Below the pieces are notes generated by a model. It was not told the DNA's origin. It saw only the letters and a list, made by a program, of their open reading frames with translations, and did no database searches. This document shows positions 43,511 to 55,040 of a stretch of 64,000 nt of DNA, one piece after another. The number at the start of each line of letters is the position of its first letter. The stretch's first letter is position 1. Source of the stretch: Nipponacmea schrenckii (taxonomy: Eukaryota > Mollusca > Gastropoda > Lottiidae); NCBI GenBank assembly GCA_030562195.1, contig CM060200.1:15996001-16060000 (forward strand). The letters are read 5' to 3'. The position numbers and the translations under genes are program-made.

Positions 43511-45030
43511 TAATACAGAAATTGGTCTATAATTATTAGGATCAGATTTAGCGCCGGATTTATACAGTGGTAAAACTTTTGCTTCTTTGAATTTATCAGG
43601 AAATATTTTTGCATCAATGCATAGATTATATATATGTGTCAAAGGATCACTTAACGTAAAAGCACCATATTTGAGAAATAGAGGATATAATTTATTTAAA
43701 CCAGCACTTTTGGTTGCATTTAACGAAGACAACTGTTTAAAAACTTCATATTTGTTAATGTAGGGAATCGAACATTCTTCATTAGAATTTAACTTAGAAG
43801 TGACAAATTCTTCTATTTTATTTACGAAATAACTTTTATCAATATTTCTATGAACATGCTTTTGATTAATCAATTTGGATGCAATATTTGAAAAATGATC
43901 ATTGACTACCTCGGGTTCTAAAGGAATCAGATTAGTTGAATTATTAGCCTTATTAGTTAAGGAGTTGATAACTTTCCAGATATATTTTGAGTTTTTCTGA
44001 TCTGAAGCAAGTTTTATGTTAAACTGCTTTTTGGCTTTATCGATCATTTTAATGACCAAATTTCTACACTTCCGATATTCATCATCTTTGCCTTTCTTTT
44101 TCAAACCGTCTCTTATGCGCATTAATTTTAAAATTTCAGAGTCTAACCAGGGTGACTTTATTTCATTTTTGACACGTTTTAACTTTAATGGTGCATGGGT
44201 ATCAATTATTGGCTGGATAATATTATACCAAGATTCTAACGCAATATTGGGGTCAGATTTAGTATAAATTTTATCAAAAGGGGCTGTTGCAAGATCATTA
44301 TTAAATAAATCTACATCAAAATGTTTCATACTCCGGTAGTGAATATAAACATGCTTAGGTTTTGGAATATGTGCGCCTTTTTTATTCCAGGTAATACAAG
44401 TTGGGTAGTGATCAGATAAACCATATACCGGGACATTAACTTCAGTTATATTACTTTCATTCGAAACGATAACATGATCAATGATAGTGGAAGATGCTTT
44501 AGTTACTCGAGTAGGAACTTTTATAATTTGTTTTAAACTATATAAAGACAGTAAATTATTCCAATTTGAATTTTTTCCATTTGACACATCAATATTAATA
44601 TCACCTAACACAATAATTTCTTTATTTTCGTTCCAAACCTTTTCAGTCATTTTAGCAAATGAGTCTAACCAGCATTTATTAGAATTCGGGTGCCTATAAA
44701 TGCAACATATTAATAAGGGTTTATGTTTAGTGAGATTAATTTCAATCCAAATTGCTTCTATATCAAGCGATTCTAAATCTTCCCGTCTCCTAAAATTCAA
44801 ATGTTCTTTAACAAAAAGTAGAAGTCCAGCTGAACTATTATTACACTTATCTTTTCGAAATGGCAAGTGAAATCCTGGAGTACTGAAATATTTAGTTGGT
44901 ACAAACGACTTTAGGTGAGTTTCAGATAAACCAAAAATGTCAAAATTTGAAATAAGTTGGCAAATTTGAGTCTTTTTATTTACCGCATGGCAAACATTTA
45001 AGTGACCAATATGAATACCCCTCTTTTAAA
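43466..45030 (-). pseudogene. LINE B AP endonuclease and RT N-terminus
   Basis: The open frame extends upstream of the first ATG to about 45030: IGHLNVCHAVNKKTQICQL, then FDIFGLSETHL with the catalytic Glu. Further blocks are NSSAGLLLFVKE, CCIYRHPNSN, IIVLGDINIDV (Asp/Asn pair), IIDHVIVSN and VYGLSDHYPTCITW (terminal Asp-His). The RT start KLYPLFLKYGAFTLSDPLTH and NNYRPISVLSSVSN follow in the same frame until 43466, where one frameshift separates it from the palm. All endonuclease catalytic residues are present. Confidence 0.87.
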
Positions 45031-45060
45031 AAGTTATACATATTATATGGTTTAAAACAA

Positions 45061-46602
45061 TTAGTAAGATAGACGTCTGGCTGTTGCTGAAAGTGAATTT
45101 AAAATACAATTTAATGCCTGTGAGTTATACCTTAAAGGATAAATAAAAGGATTAGATTTTCTGTTCTGTCTGACAACCGAATCTACAATGATATGAGATA
45201 AAATATTAGTTCCAAAATTATTTAAATGAACACCATCTTGCACCAAAACTTCACGAGGGGACCTACAAATGAAAGAATCGTAAATATTAATATACTGACA
45301 TCTATTGTCATGACAAAACTGCCGTAGAAAATAGTTAAATTTTTGGCACCGCATCTGGAAATTAAAAGGATTAATTCGAGGGATTACAGAACATACAAAT
45401 ATATTAATATCGTTATAGTTAGTTAGTAGGTCCTTCAATAAATTCTTATAGTCATTTACACATTGTTGAAAAGTTGCTAATTTCCTGCTTATGTCATTTC
45501 CTCCGACAGAGAGCACAATGTTTTTGATAGACGTAGCTTCACCAAGTTATTGTAATAATTTCGGTTTAAGTTCGCTAATTGTCGATCCACTGTTGGTATC
45601 GATGACACATAATTGTCCTAAGTTGTCTGATAGTCGTAACGAAGAAAGGGACTTCACGAGAGAAATTCCAATGACTAAGGTTTCGGCACACGCGATGGAT
45701 CTTTGAATGGGCCGAGTTGTAAAATCATGAGTTTTCTTAATGGCTTTAGTTGACTTCTTAAGGTTTTGATTCTTTATAAGTTCATTAACTTTATCAAAAT
45801 TTATAGGTTGAGTAGGTTTAACAGTGGGAACTGGCACTGGTATCGGACCTGAGACCGCAGATAGTTTCTTGGTTAAGTCATTGATTTGATCCGAGAGTCG
45901 CAAAATTTCAATTGACATCTTCTCTATGGCGGCTTCGCACTTTGATTTTTCAGTTGAAGTACAGAAAGGAAAATCAGTTTGTACACTTACACTGGTATTT
46001 AGTTCACAAGTTTGAGTTCCGACAGTAGAAAACTTTTGGCTTACACTGGGCACAGAAATCTTGTCCAGATTGTCACTTATTTCAGGATTAGATGGAATAA
46101 ACTTAGAAAACACAATCTCGATCCATCTGGAACAGTCTGTACCCTGAACACGGAGTTTATTTTTCTTGTTGTAAAATGTTAACGTAGTACTTAATTGATT
46201 AGAAGGAGACAAGGACGAATCAAAAGTTTTGAAAATCTGGCCATTTAAGGAGTCATCCTTGAACAAAGAATATTGGTTCGAACAAAACTGAAGTATAAGT
46301 CTGTACGTTTCTTCCTTATTAAATGAAATAACAATAGATTTAGTATAATGCGTATAGTCTGCAATGTCAAAATTAAAATCTGGATGGTTCAAAATAAAGT
46401 TTTTCCTTTCCAGACTTAAAATGCTGGTCGATGTCGATAAAGTCTTAGTCGGTCGAGATGGAGTTAAATAGTTTGATCTTTTGGAATTGAGGTGTGGAAA
46501 GTCACTGTCGCTATCAAAGTCAGAGTCTGAGAAATTACTCAGGAAATCGTTCAGTTCCTTCGAAATACTGTCATTCATTGTGCAAATTTGAAGTAAAATC
46601 AC
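45061..46602 (-). pseudogene. LINE B ORF1 with coiled coil and SGNH-hydrolase domain
   Basis: ATG at 46602 opens 513 codons in one frame with a single in-frame TAA at 45547-45549. The N-terminal half is acidic and Ser/Asp-rich (FLSNFSDSDFDSDSDF), then a folded region, then a coiled coil (KCEAAIEKMSIEILRLSDQI) and a Pro-rich linker. The SGNH domain has AETLVIGISLVKSLSS (first block; the Ser is in GIS), NIVLSVGGNDISRK (GGND) and VLVQDGVHLNNFG (Asp and His pair). ORF1 of CR1-type LINEs carries such domains; RNA binding and an esterase activity have been proposed. The stop may be a sequencing error or a recent mutation. Confidence 0.8.
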
Positions 46603-46925
46603 GAGGTAAAAAATGTTTACGACGTCGTCAAGTAGATGACGTCACCAAACAAGGCCATCTTTGAAAAAGAAAGCCTTTGCTGGCATACCACAAATTGAAA
46701 CTCAAAAATCCTTTGAATAATCACTATATAGATGTTGAATACAGTTCCTCCTTATCCTTGAATGTATTGAAAAAACACTGGTTATAAAAATCTAACTGAA
46801 TTCTCTACTTTTCGTAAATAAAATTCACTAAAACTAGAGTGGCTTTAGAAGGTCGACTGCTTGACGTGACGTGACGTCATCGACATAGTACATAGTACAA
46901 TATCAACAGACAGTATCGTCCGACA
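46603..46925 (-). promoter_or_regulatory. LINE B 5' UTR with CRE-type palindromes
   Basis: TGACGTCA occurs at 46637-46644 and 46872-46879, the latter within GACGTGACGTGACGTCATCG. Full palindromic CREs bind CREB/ATF-type bZIP factors. Two in 320 bases in front of ORF1 suggest an internal promoter; activity is not shown. Confidence 0.5.
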
Positions 46926-46949
46926 TCTCACTCTAAGTATTCATTTAAA

Positions 46950-47958
46950 TTTTTGTACAATAATCGAGATAAATTTACATAAATTCTCTAACTCAGTACC
47001 GTGACTATTAAATAAATTGTACATATTGAAAGCTGAAGGAAATTTGAGGTAATACTTATTGACAAATTTAGTACGTTCATTTTTTAGGGTTGGACACTTG
47101 AAAATGTAGTGGAATTCATCCCCAACCTCGCCTCCATTGCATATGGTACAAATGCGATTGTCTTGTGGGATATTTATGAAAACCCCGGCTTCGATCGGAA
47201 GTCCGTGGCTTCCACATCTAAATTTGCTGAAGTAATGTCAGTACTTTAGGGGAAGATCAATTAAGTATTGTTCAAAATCGAAGGTGGACTTAAATAACCG
47301 ATAATTTAGACATTTGCTAGAATTTTGTACAGGCTTGAGTGTTCCAGATATAAGATAACCCGGCGCTGTCTAAAGTGCTTTTTATGTATTCCAGCCACGT
47401 ATTAGATTCGTATGCTGTATACAGAGCATTATACAGTTCACAGGCGATTTTAGATCTAGGACCCGTTACAAGCTTATACCAGTAGTTAACCATTCTATAT
47501 TTTATATAAATTTGTAAAGGATATACACCAAGTTCACCATAAACCATGACATTTGGGGTGAAATTTTTTACATTCAATAAATATTTACAAAATCTTAGCT
47601 ATAGTTTTTCTATTAGTGTGTTGTCAGTGGAACCCCATATTTCATAACCATATAGGGCAATAGGTATCTGTGTATCTAAATCTAGATGCTTTGTTATGAA
47701 GTTTTTTCTTTGCCTTAGCAAAAGACCGTTGAAATTAAAAAGTATACCCAGATAAGAATATTCACCAACGTTTTTTATTTCAACATCTCCATACGTAATC
47801 TTGGGTGTATTCCTTATTTTGCCTTTCGAGAATACAATAGTTTTAGTTTTTGCTGTATTGATTTCAAGTTTCCAGTGTGTGCAATATTCTAACATGGAAT
47901 TGAACGCAGCTTGTAAACTTCTTATTGAAACCACAATAGAATCTTGACGCAATTTCAC
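46950..47958 (-). pseudogene. LINE RT C-terminal region with zinc finger
   Basis: 47958-47599 holds MLEYCTHWKLEINTAKTKTI and ISYLGILFNFNG-like thumb sequence. 47577-47317 continues the connector. On the minus strand 47240-46950 reads NRICTICNGGEVGDEFHYIF and then KCP, the C-terminal Cys/His finger. The pieces are in different frames. Confidence 0.7.
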
Positions 47959-48076
47959 GAAGTCAATGGCAATAACTCAAAACAGTTCATTGAAACACTG
48001 GACACTTGAAATCAATACAGCAAAAACTAAAACTGTTGTATTCTCGAAAGGCAAAATAAGGAATACACCCAAGATT
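47797..48076. repeat. 81-bp inverted duplication inside the LINE
   Basis: 47797-47877 and 47996-48076 are reverse complements with two mismatches in 81. The spacer includes a foreign scrap (about 47930-47985) resembling the dispersed repeats at 52800-53220. The second arm is a backwards copy of the LINE thumb sequence. Confidence 0.85.
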
Positions 48077-48939
48077 CACTTTCTGCTAAGAGAACTGTAT
48101 CATCCGCCAATAGTTTAAGGAATACAACTACATTCTCAGAATCAGTTTCATGAATATAAAAAAAAAAATAATGACAAGTCTTGCAAATAAATAGAAAACA
48201 GTAGTGGGGACAGATTTTCTCCTTGGCGAACCCCAACTGAACAATTAAACATATCTGATCTGTTTCTGTTATAGCATACGCATGATTTGGCATATTTATA
48301 CAAGTTGTGAATAACACGAAATACCACAGTCTAACAATTTCTGCCATAGGTGTAACCTGGGGATCTTATCAAATGCAGAACGGTAGTCAATGAATCCAGC
48401 ATAAATTCGTTTGTTATTAACAAGATACAGATCGATAAGACATTGAAGCGAAAATATATGATCAAGTTTGGAATGTTTTTTTCGAAAACCTACTTGTTCT
48501 GGCCCAAGCTTAAATTTTGACTCTACAAATTGTGTTAACCTGTTATTGATAACTGACGTAAATAATTTACAAAAACAGCTTAATAACGTTATCCCACGAT
48601 AGTTAGAGACGTCATCTTTACTACCCTTATTTTTATAAATTGGAAAGATCATACCAGAGCACCACTCGGTAGGTACAAATCCCGTATCCAAAATGACATT
48701 AAAAAATAGCACATATATCGGAATCATTGTCATATCAATATTTTATCAATTGATTCTTGGGTTGAAGATTCTTTACTTATGCCCGACAAAATATTGATAA
48801 TCTTAGACACATCGTTAGCCGTTATTCCATCACTAAATGCTTGCGCTGATTCTGGGTCCCATGTGATTTTTGTGAACGTATGTTTGATGGTTGGAGTTTC
48901 TTGTATGAATGTTCCGTAGTTTACTCCACTTAGGGTCAT
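48027..48939 (-). pseudogene. LINE reverse transcriptase palm region
   Basis: The frame 48733-48296 contains VSNYRGITLLSCFCKLFT, LGPEQVGFRKKHSKLDHIFS and YAGFIDYRSAFDKIPRLHLW. The catalytic box is seen further on at about 48106-48130 (LADDTVLLAE). Between them the GVRQGE-like block is readable near 48215 in another frame. 48939-48730 supplies the preceding linker. Several frameshifts are present. Confidence 0.75.
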
Positions 48940-49037
48940 AGTTAATGCATTATGTTTGTCTGAGAAGAGCGCATTGTAATGGCATATTTCAAAATCTTTT
49001 TATATAACTCATCACTTTAGGGCTGCAGGATATGGAA

Positions 49038-51078
49038 GACAATCCCTGCCATAATTAATCATTCTTAATGCTTAATTCGGTGTTAAACATTAGTACAGTA
49101 ACATCATCATTTGCACGCTTAATTTGACATTTGTTCGCTAAATTCATAATTTGTTGTTAAAAATTTATCCTTCGAATAAAGAATATTACTGAACAAATTA
49201 ACGATTTAGCCGAACTAATATTGCCCACTTCATAACGCCGAATGAAGTTTACCGAACAAATATTGAAAAACATTTCTCGCATTTCATGAGAACGATATCA
49301 TTATGACGACAAGTGGCGCTGCTCAATTTTAGTTAGGGCTTCGTTCCTATTTGTTTCGCCAATTTTTATGGACGGCCAATGATGTGTACAAAGTAAAGAA
49401 TCTTATTATGAATTCCAATTTTATGATAAAAAGCGACGTTTTTAATCAAACTCTTGGTTCTCTTTATTCATTGGAATTTGAGATTTTGAGATAAATATGG
49501 TGCCTATACCAGGAAATGTTTTGAAAAATGGCCAATTTTTTGTACAGTCCACAGTGATGGTTGTGGAACAGATATTTTGATGGAATCCCAACTTAATGGT
49601 TTCTTCACACCTTTGAAGATATCGGAAATTCCAATATAAAAGTATTTTCATGACAAGCTTACTTACTGGCCAGTTCGAGACGAAGACTCGTCATGGCCAA
49701 TCTTAGAAAAATAGCCAATTTTTTAATAGTCCACTCTGATGGTGGTGGGCTATGTTTTGATGGAATTGGCAGAATCCCAACCACATGGCGCCTTCAGACC
49801 TGTTAATATCCCCAAAATTCCAAAGAAATGGTATTTTCATGCCAAACCTAATGACTGGTCAGTCAGTGATGAAGACTCTTCATGGCCAATTTTTGAAAAA
49901 TGGACAATTTTTTAACAGGCCACGGTGATGGTGGTCGGGCATAAATTTTGATGGAATTGGCAGAATCCTAACCACACGGTGCCTTCAGACCTGAGAATAA
50001 ATCAAATAATTCCAATGTAATGGTATTTTCATGCCAAACGTAGTGACTGGCCAGTCAGTGATGAAAACTCTTCATGGTCAATTGATAAAATATGGCCAAT
50101 TTTTTATCAGTCCACGCTGATGGTGGGGCATAAGTTTTGATGATGGAATTGGTAGAATCCCTACCACATGTGGTGCCTATGAAAATCCAAAAAATTCCAA
50201 TGAAATGGTATTTTCATGCCAAATTTAGCGACTGGCCAGATAGTGATAAAGACTCTTCATGGCAATTTTTTTGAAAAATGACCTTTATTGAAAATTCCAC
50301 GCTTATGGTGGTGGGGAATAAATTTTGAATTGGCAGAATCCCAACCAAATAGTGGCTTCTGACCTTTATGCCCCACCACCATCAGCGTGGACTGTTAAAA
50401 ATTGACGACGAGCCATAACAAGTCTTCATCTTTATCTGGCCAGTAACTAAACTTGGCATGAAAATACTATTATATTGGAATTTTAGATATATTCACACGT
50501 CTGAAGAAACCATGTGGTTTGGATTTTGCAAATTCCATCAAATTATCTGTCCCACCACCATCACTGTGGACTGTACAAAAATTTGCCATTTTGAAAACAT
50601 TCATGGTATAGGCACCATATTTATCTCAAAATCTCACATTCCAATGAATAAAGAGTTACCAAGAGTTTGATTAAAATCTTCGCTTTTTATCATAAAATTG
50701 GAATTCATAATAAGATTCTTTACTTTGTACACATCATTGGCCGTCCTTAAAAATTGACCAAATAAATAGGAACGAAGCCCTAACTCAAATTGAGCAGCGC
50801 CACTTGTCGTCATAATGATAATGTTCTCATGAAATGCAAGAAATGTTTTTCAACATTTGTTCGGTAAACTTCATTCGGCGTTATGAAGTGGGCAATATTA
50901 GTTTGGCTAAATCGTTAATTTGTTCAGTAATATTCTTTATTCGAATGATAAATTTTTAACAACAAATGATGAATTTAGCGAACAAATGTCAAATTAAGCG
51001 TAGAAATGTTGATTTTACTGCACTAATGTTTATCACCGAATTAAGCATTAAGAATGATTAATTATGGCAGGGATTGTC
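49038..51078. mobile_element. Foldback-type element FB3 (2,041 bp)
   Basis: The inverted ends GACAATCCCTGCCATAATTA pair over long arms: 49038-49660 against about 50450-51078, including CAGCGCCACTTGTCGTCAT on both sides. The interior is an array of 170-190 bp units (CTTCATGGCCAATTTTTGAA; CACGGTGATGGTGG) that runs one way to about 50370 and then reverses. The left arm cuts the LINE endonuclease frame, which resumes on the other side. No target duplication is obvious. No coding capacity is seen. Confidence 0.85.
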
Positions 51079-51760
51079 AACTACTGAGCTTCCAGCGCAT
51101 GTGGATGCCCCTATACGCTTATCCGATCCAAACCGACCATTAACGATGTACAATCCTAGATTCTTACATAAACCAATAAACCTTTCGCCACATGCGTTTA
51201 TAGTTTTATCTTGATTAAACCGTTGTAGAGGTACATCACAGCTTGAAAATGTTGACTCAGTTTTTCCCTCAAAACGTAATTATCACCGTCAATTGCAGGA
51301 CAAGATTGTTCCAAAGAAAATGTGTCTTTTAGTAAACCGGTTCGAGCGTTAAAATCTCCAACTAAAATCAATTCAGAATCTTCAGAAAAATATTCCATAT
51401 ATTGATCTTCGATCATGTCAAACATATCCAGCTTGCTATAACTTGTGTTCACTGGTGGAATATAGGCGACACAGACAACAAGTTTATATCCAAGTATCTT
51501 CTTATCTATGGAAAACTAAATCGTAAAATCGTTCACAATTTTAAAAAAAGTAATTTTGTTCTTTAAATCGTCTTTCACTAACACTACAACTCCACCAGAG
51601 GTAATTTTAGACGTTGTCCTGCTATCTAAGGTCGATTATAATCCATTTATTTCTATTAAGTCCAAATCACAAGTTTTGGTTTCAACCAAGCACAAAATAT
51701 CAAAATCCGCAATATAGTTTTCAAAATCACTTGACAAGAGTTTTGATTTCAGTCCACAAA
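51079..51760 (-). pseudogene. LINE AP endonuclease, upstream part
   Basis: In minus order: ENYIADFDILCLVETKT (Glu box), SGGVVVLVKDDLKNKI, GYKLVVCVAYIPPVN, LILVGDFNARTG (Asp/Asn pair), then GRFGSDKRIG-type sequence and AGSSVVD where FB3 cuts in. Single stops at about 51640 and 51520 and a frame change near 51200 break it. The downstream part (FHILQP) continues from 49037. Confidence 0.75.
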
Positions 51761-51791
51761 TGTTCAGTTACAAGACTTTCAAGTCGTAATG

Positions 51792-52600
51792 CTACAAACG
51801 GTTTTCACTGTTATTTCTTTTTTGATTCGTTGTAACAATTCTACCACTGTTGGCAACGCGTAATGATGGGTCCCCTAAGTATCGAATAATTGTCCTTGAA
51901 TTGGATTCAATCAACCTTTCTGTTTGTGACTTTGCTCTTGAGATGAACACGTCTTTATATGTAGTGTTAGCCAACTTGCTTTTATTTTGAAGAACTCTAT
52001 TTCTTTGCTCAAAACTTATTTTCACTATACCAGGTTTTGTATTGAATCTTGATTTCATTCTGATGGCCTCAGTAATATTAACATTCTTGATCACCAAGGG
52101 CTTGGATAATATTATGTGCCTTTTCTGCGATGTTCTCAGTTTCTTCATAATTGACACCAAACAAGACAACACTTAAGTCATTATCTTCATTCAGTCTATC
52201 ATGACTAAGATGATTACTGCTTTCTTCTTAAGTGCACATTTTATCTTTTAACATTTGAACATTATTTATTACTTGATCTATTTTGACCCTTTCTGCAGTT
52301 ATGTCTAAAATTAATTCATCTTATAACATTTTCACTTTTGAGTCAATATGACCAATAAGTTCTTCTTTCCATTTGTCCATTTTCGTTTCTAACACATTAC
52401 ATATTTCATCTTGATTTGATTCAATTTCTGCGACATTAGTAATTAATATTTCCATCTGTTTTGTAAGCAATGCGATCGGAGCAGAATCATTGCTATCCTC
52501 ACCTTCAGTAGTTTTATGTGTTTTCTGTTCTGGTTTGGGGGTATCTTCATGGCTGTCTCTTGTTCTTTTTAACGGTACACCAATACTTTCTGCCATATTT
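51792..52600 (-). pseudogene. LINE ORF1, L1-ORF1p-like
   Basis: 52596-52321 encodes an N-terminal basic part and a coiled coil (IALLTKQMEILITNVAEIES). After a break, 52172-51792 has KPLVIKNVNITEAIRMKSRF, VKISFEQRNRVLQNKSKLAN and TERLIESNSRTII. That matches the RNA-binding C-terminal domain plan of L1-type ORF1 proteins, which coat the element RNA as trimers. The first methionine 52596 gives MAESIGVPLKRTRD. Confidence 0.65.
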
Positions 52601-52640
52601 TGTAACTTTTTCTAACAATTATCTAGCACAGAATCTGTAA

Positions 52641-53324
52641 TCCAGTTAAGATCACGGTCAGTAAAGAGGAAAAAATAAACTTAATGGTTCACTGAGCACC
52701 AGAGCTAATTAAACACGTCTTATCATTAAGACTTCACTAAAGTATCAATTCCAATGCTCACACCAAATTTCATCAAAATCCATTGAAAATTGTAGCTTCT
52801 ATTGAACCCACAATAAAATTTTGATGCAAGGGCAATAACTAAAAAACTGTCTTATCAATTCCAATGCTCACACCAAGTTTCATTAAAATTCATTGAAAAT
52901 ATTAGCTTCTATTGTGTCTACAACAAATATAGAGGCGGGGCAATAAACCAAAAACCGTTTATCGAAAAATCGTCCAAATCGAACTTGACTGCCGTCTTAT
53001 CAATACCAATGCTCATATTAAGTTTCATTAAAATCCATAAAAAATTGTATATGGGCGTATAAAAATCTGTTCATTCGATAATTTCCATATATGCATACCA
53101 AGACTGAGATCTGACCAAGTTTCATTCAGATCGGATAAAAACTGTAGTCTCTATCGTGGATACAACCAAAATTTGACGCGTTTTTACTAAGTCAAGGGCA
53201 ATAACTCAAAAACCGTTCATGCGATAATTTCCATAAAAATGGGAACTTGACCGAGATATCATCAATATATACATGTATACCAAGTTTCATTAAGATCGGA
53301 TAAAAACTGTAGCCTCTACCTTAA
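52641..53324. repeat. Dispersed-repeat block with about 115-bp periodicity
   Basis: Variants of CCAATGCTCACACCAAGTTTC, ATTAAAATCCATTGAAAATTG and GGGCAATAACTCAAAAACCG recur four to five times (about 52750, 52860, 53010, 53095, 53265). There is no gene. Similar scraps occur at 32080 and 47950. Confidence 0.7.
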
Positions 53325-53840
53325 AGGACACAACTGCCCCTTCATACGCAAACTTTTTCATGGCAGAGTGGGAACGTGAGGTTCATTTGACCCCTTTTTA
53401 ATGGACGCTTTTTAGATGACATTTTCATGGTTTGGACTTTATCCATAGAACAATTTTGGCAATTTTTTGAAATCCTCAACAACCCACCACCCGTCCATCA
53501 AACTAACAGCCAACGTTAGCCACAAAAGCAAAGATTTCCTCGATTCCACCGTCTTTAAAGGAGATTCCATAGCAGAGACTAATAAATTAGATATTAAGGT
53601 ATATTTCAAAGAAACCGACACTCATCATCTTTTGCATAAGAGTTCTTTCATCCAAAACATACTTTTTCTGGAATAATTAACTCACAAGTTTTACGATTTC
53701 ACCGAATTTGCACAAGGTCTTCTGATTTCAACCAAGCCTGTACGATTGTTTTCTCAAAACTGAAAGCAGCTAAAAGTATGTCAAACAGATGCAAAACATG
53801 TCTTTTTATATCAGAAACTCATTATTTTAAAAGTTGATTT
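53325..53840 (+). pseudogene. Deleted copy of the PLE reverse transcriptase
   Basis: It matches 39170-40060 with three internal losses. One runs from ACAACTG (like 39187) straight to CCCCTTC (like 39448); two more fall near 53766 and 53776. The best frame is 53467-53676 (HHPSIKLTANVSHKSKDFLD, NKLDIKVYFKETDTHHLLHK). The LDD catalytic region is present in DNA but out of frame. Confidence 0.85.
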
Positions 53841-53851
53841 ATTACAACCTA

Positions 53852-53900
53852 CTGCAGTACACTGTTGGCAGTTTATCTAACCGCCAACAGTGTACTGCAG
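53852..53900. repeat. Perfect 18-bp hairpin at an element junction
   Basis: CTGCAGTACACTGTTGGC (53852-53869) is exactly complementary to 53883-53900, with a 13-base loop. It lies between the deleted PLE copy and a minus-strand LINE. Confidence 0.85.
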
Positions 53901-55020
53901 CGTTCAGAAAAATTAAAGTTCTATCTGAAAAATGGTAAAGTGTTAACTTTTGTAAAAGTAGTGAGTGATTTACTAAATCAAAAGCTTTACGGAAGTCAAA
54001 AAAGATCATGCCAACAAGTTGAGATTTATTTAAAATTTCTTGAATGTTTTCAGTTATATTAGTAAGGGAAGTATGACAAGAACTATTGGTGCGAAAACCT
54101 GATTGATTCGAATAGAGTAAATTATTTTGTGAAAGAAACTCATTCATGCAAGAGTAAATATGTTTTTCAAGAAGTTTTGATATTACAGGAAGAATTGACA
54201 TAGGTCTATAATTACAAGGTATGGTTTTAGATCCGGCCTTAAAGAAGGGAAGAACTTTAGCTTGTTTAAATTTTTGAGGAAATATATTTTGATCAATACA
54301 AAGGTTAAATATAAACGTTAATGAAAAGCTTAATATAAATGAACCCTGTTTAAGGAAAAATGGACCAACATCACCAAGGCCCACCGATTTGGATATGTCT
54401 AAGGAAGATAAATACTTATAAACAGAATAACAGTCAATGGGATATATATTACAGGTCAATTGACGGGGAATATTTTTTGAAACAAAATCAGTTATTTGAT
54501 TCCTAGACGTGTCATGTAATTTAGAAGGAGAATTAGGTAGTAAAGTATTTGCAACATTAACAAAATATTCATTAAATATTTCTGGTTCTATATCAATTAT
54601 TTTTGAAGTTGAAACTTTATTGGAGGAAGCTGAATTGATTGCAGCCCATATCTTTCTATCTGCAATTTGGGATTCGAGACATTTTTTCTTATTTTTACGA
54701 ATTAAATGTTGCGATACATTTTATATTCAGTTTTATTACTAGTTTTTTTACAGTTATTTCTTTTATGAATTAAGTCAATAATTTCTTGTGTTAGCCAATC
54801 AGGTTTGTATATATTTTTAACACGTTTTGTTCTTATGGGTGCATATTTGTCTATTATCGGAAGGAGAATATTGTACCAGAGATCTAAGGCTAAGTCAGTC
54901 CAAAAGTTTCGAGAGTATTAATCCAAAATTTATTTTTGTGACGCATGAGGTCAATATTAATAACATATTAAAGATAGGATGTTTTTTTATACGATAATTT
55001 ATAAATTCTTCAGGTTAGCA
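53901..55020 (-). pseudogene. LINE endonuclease-RT linker and RT N-terminal half (LINE A/B relative)
   Basis: 54459-53901 reads SSLDISKSVGLGDVGPFFLK, NYRPMSILPVISKLLEKHI, NQSGFRTNSSCHTSLTNI and MIFFDFRKAFDLVNHSLLLQ, close in plan to LINE A but diverged. Upstream, 54830-54460 gives APIRTKRVKNIYKPDWLT-type linker and NIPRQLTCNIYPI. It ends before the catalytic box at the hairpin. Both ends are truncated. Confidence 0.75.
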
Positions 55021-55040
55021 ATGGTTTGATTTAAAATCTT

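Larger units (their letters stand above)
40851..46925 (-). mobile_element. LINE copy B, full-length CR1/L2-like element
   Basis: This is the sister of copy A. In minus order it has a 5' UTR with two CRE palindromes, ORF1 with an SGNH domain, an AP endonuclease, RT, a 3' UTR minisatellite and a TTA-rich tail. A TTAA-flanked MITE sits in the 3' UTR. Defects are few: one stop in ORF1 and two frameshifts in ORF2, at places different from those in copy A. Confidence 0.88.
46926..52640 (-). mobile_element. LINE with L1-ORF1-like first ORF, split by foldback FB3
   Basis: On the minus strand, ORF1 (52596-51792), endonuclease (about 51760-51079), FB3 insertion (51078-49038), the rest of the endonuclease and RT (49037-47960), and a C-terminal finger (47240-46950) are collinear. 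The remnant at 55041-57420 is a plus-strand relative. The clade is uncertain (L1/RTE-like features). Confidence 0.75.

Noticed and set aside
53325..53840. Spliced (intron-lacking) retrocopy of the PLE
   Set aside because: The missing segments do not begin GT and end AG, and the first PLE copy is open through them.
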